Assembly: GCA_900547825.1 (NCBI GenBank) | Contig: URII01000084.1 | Location: 1-6,547, forward strand | Direction: 5' to 3' | DNA: 6,547 bases | Source: an uncultured Porphyromonadaceae bacterium | GTDB taxonomy: Bacteria > Bacteroidota > Bacteroidia > Bacteroidales > Muribaculaceae | In this document: positions 1-4,462 of the stretch, one piece after another | Layout: each line of letters starts with the position of its first letter | How positions within the stretch are numbered: the stretch's first letter is position 1 | The notes under the pieces: model-generated | Told to the model about the DNA's origin: nothing | The model's input: the letters and a program-made list of their open reading frames with translations, nothing else | Databases searched by the model: none | Position numbers and translations under genes: made by a program

Positions 1-1
1 C

Positions 2-616
2 CGAGGGGTCAAATCCCGCGTGCCCGAAGGGGTCAAACGCACGCGCCTTTTCCATGGCTTCCCGATAAGCATTATCTCGGAGCGCACGCTCGTTGACGGC
101 AAGGAGGCTGTTCAGAACCGCTTTGTTGTAGAAGGCAACTACAAGTACAAGTTCAACAACGGCTTCATTGCCATGTCTGATACCCATGCCGCTTGCATGA
201 ACTTTGTCAACGCTCTGGAGAAGATACCCGGTATCATTGCCCAGTACGAAGAACGCACAGCCAAACTCAAAGCCGATGTTCCAACTCTTGAAGGCATCGT
301 GTCAAAGGCATGGGGTAAGGAGGATGAGTTAAAGCAGCTCAAATCCGACCTCGCGGCCCTCGACCGCAAGATTACCGCCGAACTTGCTCCCAAGCACGAT
401 GACAAGGACGGCGAGGAAGTCAAACAGCAGCCCGACACCCAAAGGGTCGAAGTAAGCGATAACCAATCCCAGACCTCCGGCACTAAGGAGTCAATGGTAG
501 CGGAACCGGTCGAAGTCGGTTATCGACATCGTGAGCCATTGAGTGACCGTATCGTTATCGGAGGTTGCGGGTTTACTCCACCCGGAGGATACCGTGCCGC
601 AGGACCAAAATTATAA
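2..616 (+). CDS. C-terminal part of large mobile-element helicase/DNA-methylase protein (partial)
   Basis: The frame is open at the left edge, so this is the 3' end of a longer gene; the GTG at 20 need not be a real start. Seen: a segment reading GFPISI, then FVVEGNYKYKFNNGF, then MNFVNALEKIPGI, followed by a charged, probably coiled-coil stretch (KEDELKQLKSDLAALDRKI). From memory of the family, this matches the extreme C-terminus of the very large (roughly 2000-residue) SNF2-type helicase/N6-methylase proteins found on Bacteroides conjugative elements, whose role in transfer or defence is not well defined. The last 75 or so residues are low-complexity, acidic then Gly/Pro-rich, and look like a disordered tail. 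The first codons contain a short in-frame repeat (GVKSRVPEGVKRTR) that I cannot place in the family. The gene ends 69 bp before the helix-turn-helix gene. Family assignment is by pattern recognition only. Confidence 0.65.
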   Translation, partial: RGVKSRVPEGVKRTRLFHGFPISIISERTLVDGKEAVQNRFVVEGNYKYKFNNGFIAMSDTHAACMNFVNALEKIPGIIAQYEERTAKLKADVPTLEGIVSKAWGKEDELKQLKSDLAALDRKITAELAPKHDDKDGEEVKQQPDTQRVEVSDNQSQTSGTKESMVAEPVEVGYRHREPLSDRIVIGGCGFTPPGGYRAAGPKL

Positions 617-622
617 ACACAA

Positions 623-674
623 TGAGTCAGTTCCTAAACCTGTCTGGGACTGACTCACTTAACCAACAGACAGG
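623..674 (+). promoter_or_regulatory. Hairpin/possible pseudoknot in leader of HTH gene
   Basis: A 12-bp stem pairs 623-634 with 646-657 (one G-U pair) around an 11-nt loop. Loop bases 639-645 (CCTGTCT) are exactly complementary to 668-674 (AGACAGG), which run into the purine-rich AGGAAAGG at 672-679 just before the ATG at 686. Both pairings can coexist as an H-type pseudoknot. There is no T-tract after the stem, so it is a poor intrinsic terminator. Alternatively the inverted repeat is a DNA operator, for example for the nearby RteC-like protein. The structures are read by eye and no folding energy was computed. Confidence 0.45.
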
Positions 675-685
675 AAAGGTATCAC

Positions 686-997
686 ATGATTGACATCAAT
701 ACTCTTATTGAAAACGGTATCACCGATTTTAATATCACAATAAAATATTCTGACCTCGTTTTGCTCGGCGACCGACTTGTTGAGCGCATTCTCGATGAAG
801 TTTGTCCGGTCGCCGCAGATAACGCAGTTGAAAAACTGCTGACAAAAGCAGAGGTCATGGAGAAATTCGGGGTTTGTCATACAACCCTCTACAACTGGGA
901 CAAGTCCGGGGTGCTTGTTCCAGTAAAGGTTGGACGAAAAATTCATTACAGGCTTGGAGACGTTCAGGCATTGCTTGAACGACGCGGGATTAAGTAA
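686..997 (+). CDS. MerR/excisionase-like helix-turn-helix DNA-binding protein
   Basis: A 103-residue protein. Residues about 50-101 (LLTKAEVMEKFGVCHTTLYNWDKSG, then VKVGRKIHYRLGDVQALL) form the winged helix-turn-helix typical of HTH_17/MerR-like and excisionase-type proteins: helix, turn, recognition helix with TLYNW, then a wing with GRKIHYR. Residues 1-45 are a predicted helical extension I do not recognise. Small proteins of this kind on Bacteroides elements act as recombination directionality factors or regulators (Xis2c/Xis2d class), binding DNA near attachment sites or excision promoters. The ATG at 686 is chosen because AGGAAAGG lies 6 bp upstream and the reading frame has no better start. 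It follows the helicase/methylase gene in the same direction and is closed by a terminator at 1002. The RteC-like gene converges on it. The excisionase role is inferred from context; a simple transcription factor is the alternative. Confidence 0.75.
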   Translation: MIDINTLIENGITDFNITIKYSDLVLLGDRLVERILDEVCPVAADNAVEKLLTKAEVMEKFGVCHTTLYNWDKSGVLVPVKVGRKIHYRLGDVQALLERRGIK

Positions 998-1001
998 GGC
1001 A

Positions 1002-1041
1002 ACAGCCGGCATCTTGGGGGAGATGTCGGCTGTCGCTTTTT
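1002..1041 (+). terminator. Rho-independent terminator after HTH gene
   Basis: A 12-bp stem (1002-1013 with 1022-1033, one G-U pair) closes an 8-nt loop and is followed by CGC and five T bases. It begins 5 bp after the HTH stop codon. On the opposite strand there is no T-tract, so it serves the plus-strand transcript; the RteC-like gene ends 16 bp beyond it. Confidence 0.85.
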
Positions 1042-1056
1042 GTGCAAGTGCTCAGA

Positions 1057-1719
1057 TTATTTCACTCCACGTCCGTCGCCGGCGGCATCCTGACGAATCC
1101 ACTTGTCGTTAAGACAGGCCCGCATATCGTCAGTCCAGTATGAGCGGCTTTCGATATTTCTTCGCTCATCATACTTTGCGATGCCTTTGCGCCCTTTTCT
1201 TCTTTTCATCTGACGCCCGTTTTCATAACTGCCATCCAGAGTCAGGTTCATGTTGAGTGAGGCATTGAAGAAGTTGATTACGTCTTCGTGCTTGGCTCTC
1301 CCATTGTTGAAAGAGCCTTTTGTCACAAGACCTTGGATAAGTTCGTATATGCCGCAGATTCCGTCAGTCCACTCCAATGGCTCTCCATCGGAAAGTGTAA
1401 ATGCTGAACGGAATGAGCTTAGGGCATCCGCACATCGCTTTTGAGCCGCCATCAGCAGCTCTTTCATCGTACTGATGAGAGATATGGCAAGTGAGAGGTA
1501 TGCGTGAGTCACGCGGCACTCGGTTTTTTCAGTGTGGACGCTGAAAATGGCATTGAGCCTCACGAGACAGTGATGTTTTTCGACCCAATGTATGGGCTTG
1601 TGGATAAAGCTGATGAGATGTGAGGCGAATTTCTCAAAAGCTTCTTTGATTCTGTCCAGTTCACCGCTGAGGATGAACCGGACAAATTCCGCTTCGACTA
1701 TTTCGTCGCTGTTTGTCAT
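1057..1719 (-). CDS. rteC: RteC-family regulator of mobile-element excision
   Basis: A 220-residue protein. The C-terminal half carries what I recognise as the RteC signature: GIYELIQGLVTKGSFNNGR at about 123-141, HEDVINFFNASLNMNL at about 144-159, then a basic segment (MKRRKGRKG, 171-179) and YWTDDMRACLNDKW near 194-207, corresponding to the winged-helix DNA-binding part. The N-terminal 115 residues are mostly helical with a hydrophobic stretch around 76-90; no membrane segment is convincing. In CTnDOT, RteC is made under RteB control and activates the excision operon (xis2c and neighbours), binding inverted half-sites upstream of its promoter. Here an excisionase-like gene lies directly opposite and an RteB-like gene is divergent, which fits that role. 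The length is close to the usual 215-230. No Shine-Dalgarno sequence is seen, which is normal in this phylum. A weak -7-like TATCTTTA lies at 1751-1744. Confidence 0.75.
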   Translation of the reverse strand: MTNSDEIVEAEFVRFILSGELDRIKEAFEKFASHLISFIHKPIHWVEKHHCLVRLNAIFSVHTEKTECRVTHAYLSLAISLISTMKELLMAAQKRCADALSSFRSAFTLSDGEPLEWTDGICGIYELIQGLVTKGSFNNGRAKHEDVINFFNASLNMNLTLDGSYENGRQMKRRKGRKGIAKYDERRNIESRSYWTDDMRACLNDKWIRQDAAGDGRGVK

Positions 1720-1796
1720 GCGCTTTCGTTGTTAGTGAATTATTAAAGATATTAACGACTCGATAACCGATGGGCATAGATTTGGTTCGCAGAAAG

Positions 1797-1811
1797 ATAA
1801 AGAAACTTTAT
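1797..1811. repeat. Operator-like palindrome, copy 1
   Basis: ATAAAGAAACTTTAT is a perfect 6-bp inverted repeat with a 3-bp spacer. The same half-sites and spacing recur at 1881-1895, with centres 84 bp apart, close to eight helical turns. It lies upstream of the presumed leftward promoter of the RteC-like gene. The function as a protein-binding site is inferred; AT-rich sequence makes a single copy weak evidence. Confidence 0.45.
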
Positions 1812-1862
1812 ATAACTTGTAAATCAGAGCATTATGGCTATTATAGAGTCTTTAAGAGTATT

Positions 1863-1921
1863 AAAACATAAAGTCAAAATATAAAGTCCCTTTATGTTTT
1901 GTCCTCAAAACTTTATGTTTT
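1863..1921. repeat. Operator-like palindrome copy 2 with flanking half-sites
   Basis: The core is ATAAAGTCCCTTTAT at 1881-1895, identical in half-sites and spacing to the copy at 1797. It is flanked by a half-site ATAAAG at 1868-1873 and an opposite half-site CTTTAT at 1911-1916. In addition AAAACATAAAG (1863-1873) is an 11-bp inverted repeat of CTTTATGTTTT (1890-1900), and the latter recurs directly at 1911-1921. Several nested pairings are therefore possible, suggesting cooperative binding by a dimeric regulator upstream of the -7-like element at 1956. Confidence 0.5.
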
Positions 1922-1955
1922 TTGCTGTAAAGAGTGTAACTGACTGTCAACTTTT

Positions 1956-1963
1956 TAAGTTTG
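1956..1963 (+). promoter_or_regulatory. Candidate -7 element for the RteB-like/nitroreductase operon
   Basis: TAAGTTTG matches the Bacteroidota -7 consensus TAnnTTTG and would start transcription near 1970, giving a leader of about 75 nt. No TTTG is found 19-21 bp upstream, so on its own it would be weak and may need an activator; the nearest ATAAAG-type half-site is about 40 bp upstream. Confidence 0.3.
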
Positions 1964-2044
1964 GAAGATGTTTTACAACATAAAAACCTCAATTATTGGA
2001 GGGCTTAGGCCTTCTTGTTCGATTAAGATTACTGCAATCAGAAT

Positions 2045-3361
2045 ATGAAGATTCTTCTTTACGAGCCGGATGATCGGGCCGGAGAAACTATCTGCCACGC
2101 CCTCCACAGAGAGGGTTATGATGTTAATTGGATTAGGGATTTCCTAAATGCCAAATCAAAGATTCTCGATGAAAGGTATGATGCCTCACTCATTGAGATA
2201 GATGACTGTGAAAAACAAGGACTCCAACTTATTGAATCATGGGTAAGACAAGACCCTAAGCTACTATGTGTGGCAATTTATAGAGAACAGGATGCTGAAG
2301 CCGGATTTCATGCGTGCAGATTGGGATCACAGGAAATCTATGAAATAGAGTATGGAAGTCTCCATGAATTGGACCGGATGCTCAAACGATATAAAGTGCT
2401 GGCTCGCCGTCCTCAAAAATATCGCCATAAAAGTGAAGAACACAATAGGGCAGTCAGAAATCTTACGAATCTCATAAATCACAGTAAGCCGGTTCTTATT
2501 ACCGGGGAGTCCGGTTCCGGCAAAAGTTTTATCGCAGAGCATATCCACTGTAATAAGACAGACAGGGACTATGGATTTGAGGAGGTCTCTTGCGCCGACC
2601 TTGATGTGGAGCATGGAATGGAATTGTTGCTGGGAGTCGCACGTGGTTTCAGAAAGGCTGTCACAAACCAAAGGAAAGGAATCCTTGCCAAAGCAAATGA
2701 AAGAGGACTTCTGTTTCTGCGTGACTTGAATATGTTGCCGGTAAGCCTGATGGATGTGCTTGCCGACGTTCTCGAAAAAGGTGAGTTCCGCAGCGTTGGT
2801 TCTGACATCACTGTGGAATTTTCCGCCCAGTTCATAGCCTCCTGTAACGATATTGCCGACATCAATCCGGATAGATTCAATCGCCGCCTATATGATATTC
2901 TCATTCATAATGTGATTCGCATACCGCCTTTACGCGATTGTCCTGCTGACATTGTCCCAAATGCCCGGCAGATAGTTGAGGATTATTGTATCCTGAAGGG
3001 GATAGAAGACACTCCGGTCTTTGATTCCGGGGCGATTCTGAAAATCACATCGCATAACTGGCCCGGAAACTATCGGGAATTGAAAAACTGCATCGAGAAC
3101 GCCGTGTCCTGTTGTTCCGACGGTCAAATCAGAGCTGAAGACCTGAATATTCAGTCGCAGGCTAATACGGAGAGTATTCCCGCTGATCGACGAGGCAAAC
3201 TGATTTTCTACCTTACAAAATACAACGGCAAGAAAGTAGATGTAATGAGAGCTATCGGAATAACGGCTCCGACACTTGACAAGTGGCTGAAGGATGAAAG
3301 CATAGATTACAAACTTTTCAGGAAAAAGAAAGAACGAAACTCAAATAGAAATAAGAAATGA
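2045..3361 (+). CDS. Degenerate RteB/NtrC-type response regulator (receiver, AAA+, Fis-type HTH)
   Basis: A 438-residue protein with the layout of a sigma-54 enhancer-binding protein: receiver-like domain (1-118), AAA+ domain (about 132-370), Fis-type helix-turn-helix (about 385-420) and a very basic tail. Walker A is intact (GESGSGKS, 154-161), as are sensor I Asn268 and the sensor II motif WPGNYREL (339-346). Other key positions are changed. The receiver phospho-acceptor Asp is Glu51, its acidic pocket and the conserved Thr and Lys are absent, the GAFTGA loop reads GFRKAV (201-206), Walker B LFLDE reads LFLRD (223-227), and both arginine-finger positions of FRxDLYYRL are Asn279 and Ile285. 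By family knowledge the GAFTGA loop contacts sigma-54 and the others drive ATP hydrolysis, so this is probably a DNA-binding regulator independent of phosphorylation and sigma-54. In CTnDOT, RteB follows the kinase gene rteA and activates rteC; here no kinase precedes it and the RteC-like gene is divergent. The ATG at 2045 gives the typical receiver start MKILLYE. It overlaps the next gene by 4 bp. Confidence 0.85.
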   Translation: MKILLYEPDDRAGETICHALHREGYDVNWIRDFLNAKSKILDERYDASLIEIDDCEKQGLQLIESWVRQDPKLLCVAIYREQDAEAGFHACRLGSQEIYEIEYGSLHELDRMLKRYKVLARRPQKYRHKSEEHNRAVRNLTNLINHSKPVLITGESGSGKSFIAEHIHCNKTDRDYGFEEVSCADLDVEHGMELLLGVARGFRKAVTNQRKGILAKANERGLLFLRDLNMLPVSLMDVLADVLEKGEFRSVGSDITVEFSAQFIASCNDIADINPDRFNRRLYDILIHNVIRIPPLRDCPADIVPNARQIVEDYCILKGIEDTPVFDSGAILKITSHNWPGNYRELKNCIENAVSCCSDGQIRAEDLNIQSQANTESIPADRRGKLIFYLTKYNGKKVDVMRAIGITAPTLDKWLKDESIDYKLFRKKKERNSNRNKK

Positions 3362-3921
3362 TGGAAATAACGAATACAGTCCCCAAGGAATATGAAGATA
3401 ACGACGCCTATATGAATATCGTCAGGCGTGTGAGTGTAAGAAGATATTCGGGCAAGCCAGTCAGCCCCGAACAGGTATCGGCAATATTACACGCCGCAAT
3501 GAGCGCACCGAGCGGCGTGAACAAGCAGCCGTGGGAGTTTATCGTGGTCGATGATTCCGAATTATTAGGACGTCTTGCCAAAGCACTCCCATACGCGAAA
3601 ATGGCGGCGCACGCTCCGATTGCCATCGTCGTATGTGGCAATAAGGACAGGTTTCTTGATGGAGTGGACGATGTGTTATGGGAGCAAGACCTGTCTGCGG
3701 CATCCGAGAACATTCTTCTTGCTGCTCATGCCATCGGACTCGGGGGAGTGTGGACCTGCATCTATCCCCACGAGGAAAGAATGTCTCCAGTCAAGTCCAT
3801 ACTCAATTTGCCCGACAACATGATTCCCTTCAATCTTATTCCAATCGGTCACCCCCTGACCGACCATGCGCCAATGGATAAATGGCACCCGGACAGAGTG
3901 CATCAAAATCGTCTGAGATAA
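3358..3921 (+). CDS. Nitroreductase-family FMN oxidoreductase
   Basis: A 187-residue protein of the single-domain nitroreductase fold, in the normal size range. Seen: RRVSVRRYSGKPVSPEQV (23-40) giving the Arg-Ser-x-Arg phosphate-binding cluster, APSGVNKQPWEFIVV (50-64) with the conserved Pro-Ser, Asn and Gln that contact FMN, WEQDLSAASENILLAAHAIGLGGVW (108-132) forming the central helix and Gly-rich flavin loop, and IPIGHP (161-166) near the C-terminus. No signal peptide, so cytosolic. Such enzymes use NAD(P)H to reduce nitro compounds, quinones or flavins; the natural substrate cannot be read from sequence. The start ATG overlaps the stop of the RteB-like gene as ATGA, implying translational coupling; the adjacent ATG at 3361 is an equally possible start. 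It is followed 32 bp later by a terminator, so the two genes form a two-gene operon. It is probably element cargo. Confidence 0.9.
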   Translation: MMEITNTVPKEYEDNDAYMNIVRRVSVRRYSGKPVSPEQVSAILHAAMSAPSGVNKQPWEFIVVDDSELLGRLAKALPYAKMAAHAPIAIVVCGNKDRFLDGVDDVLWEQDLSAASENILLAAHAIGLGGVWTCIYPHEERMSPVKSILNLPDNMIPFNLIPIGHPLTDHAPMDKWHPDRVHQNRLR

Positions 3922-3953
3922 GTCCCCAACGCAATTATGTTCGACACAAAATT

Positions 3954-3985
3954 CGAGCCATTCGGTATCCCGTATGGCTCGTTTT
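3954..3985 (+). terminator. Rho-independent terminator after nitroreductase
   Basis: CGAGCCAT (3954-3961) pairs perfectly with ATGGCTCG (3974-3981). The helix continues after one T-T mismatch with three more G-C pairs (3963-3965 with 3970-3972), leaving a 4-nt loop. Four T bases follow directly. It sits 32 bp after the nitroreductase stop and ends the two-gene operon. Confidence 0.85.
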
Positions 3986-4003
3986 CTTTCGTAGGAGCTG
4001 ACA

Positions 4004-4141
4004 GTTGACAAGGGGCTGTCAACCCTACTTTATTAAAAGATGTTAAATGATTCAAAATCGGTTCATGCGGCTCAATTCAGCTCGATTTAGCAGGGTAAAA
4101 TCGCCGCTAATTTTGAGATCGGTTGACAAATGGTTGACAAA
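4004..4141. repeat. GTTGACA repeats at the presumed element end (candidate recombinase arm sites)
   Basis: GTTGACA occurs at 4004-4010, 4122-4128 and 4133-4139, and inverted (TGTCAAC) at 4017-4023. The last two are part of a direct 10-bp repeat GGTTGACAAA with an 11-bp period, about one helical turn; the first and the inverted copy form a 7-bp palindrome with a 6-bp spacer. Another inverted pair, CGATTT/AAATCG, lies at 4083-4088 and 4098-4103. Repeats of this size and phasing next to a tRNA 3' end resemble arm-type sites of tyrosine-recombinase elements. No gene is supported between 3922 and 4197. The function is inferred. Confidence 0.45.
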
Positions 4142-4150
4142 AAATTGCAT

Positions 4151-4187
4151 TAAAAAAATTAAGTCGCTGAAAATCAGCGACTTAATT
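4151..4187 (-). terminator. Rho-independent terminator of tRNA-Leu
   Basis: On the minus strand a perfect 14-bp stem (4157-4170 with 4174-4187) closes a 3-nt loop and is followed by a run of T (the A-run at 4152-4158). It begins 10 bp after the tRNA 3' end. The A-rich side after the tRNA could also work as a plus-strand stop, since AATTAAAAA follows, but the T-tract favours the minus strand. Confidence 0.85.
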
Positions 4188-4197
4188 AAAAATAGGG

Positions 4198-4278
4198 TGC
4201 CCAGAACAGGACTCGAACCTGCACGCCTCGCAGCACTCGCACCTGAAACGAGCGCGTCTACCATTCCGCCACCTGGGC
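4198..4278 (-). tRNA. tRNA-Leu, anticodon CAG
   Basis: Read on the minus strand, the acceptor arms GCCCAGG and TCTGGGC pair with one G-U, and the discriminator base is A. The D-arm region GGCGGAATGGTAGACGC is followed by an anticodon stem CTCGT/GCGAG with the 7-nt loop TTCAGGT, anticodon CAG, reading CUG leucine codons. A long variable arm (class II, as in leucine tRNAs) precedes a T-arm GCAGG-TTCGAGT-CCTGT. CCA is not encoded; CCC follows. It has its own promoter and terminator. The 3' end points to the presumed mobile element, the usual geometry for integration into a tRNA 3' end; NBU1-type Bacteroides elements are known to use a tRNA-Leu. The gene is intact, so the element would have restored it or inserted just beyond it. 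Confidence 0.95.
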
Positions 4279-4288
4279 TTTTGCGATG

Positions 4289-4320
4289 CAAAGATACGCA
4301 TTCTATTCCTTCTGTGCAAA
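4289..4320 (-). promoter_or_regulatory. Promoter of tRNA-Leu (TTTG-N20-TATCTTTG)
   Basis: On the minus strand TTTG (4320-4317) is followed after exactly 20 bp by TATCTTTG (4296-4289), a full match to the Bacteroidota -33/-7 promoter. The tRNA 5' end lies 10 bp downstream of the -7 box, so only a very short 5' leader is expected. The remaining 140 bp up to the stop of the upstream gene show no further clear feature. Confidence 0.8.
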
Positions 4321-4462
4321 AATATTATAATAATCTTTCAACACAAAATACTATAGATTCAGGAGAAGAAATTCAAGAGGAGTATGATTGGTTACTGCCT
4401 CAAATGCTGATTTATAATTGGAAACAAGGAACGTACAGAGATCACAAAGCGAGGATCAGATT

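Larger units (their letters stand above)
1720..2044. promoter_or_regulatory. Divergent AT-rich control region between RteC-like and RteB-like genes
   Basis: This 325-bp gene-free stretch separates the two divergent regulators. Rightward -7-like elements of the TAnnTTTG type occur at 1777-1784 (TAGATTTG) and 1956-1963 (TAAGTTTG); neither has a TTTG at the proper upstream spacing. Leftward, TATCTTTA (1751-1744) is one base off consensus. Two copies of ATAAAG-N3-CTTTAT plus additional half-sites lie between the two outer boxes, the layout expected for shared control. A small hairpin (1998-2004 with 2009-2015) sits in the presumed leader about 30 bp before the RteB-like ATG. No sigma-54 -24/-12 element (TGGC-N8-TTGC type) was found by eye. 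Confidence 0.5.

Noticed and set aside
659..1012. Minus-strand open frame opposite the HTH gene
   Set aside because: Shadow of the convincing HTH gene; it starts inside the terminator hairpin and has no recognisable domain.
1720..2044. Sigma-54 promoter expected next to an NtrC-type regulator
   Set aside because: No TGGC-N8-TTGC type -24/-12 element was found by eye in the intergenic region, consistent with the lost GAFTGA motif.
4005..4140. TTGACA motifs as sigma-70 -35 boxes
   Set aside because: No TATAAT partner at suitable spacing, and Bacteroidota use TTTG/TAnnTTTG promoters, as seen twice elsewhere in this window; the recurring 7-mer and 11-bp phasing fit repeat binding sites better.
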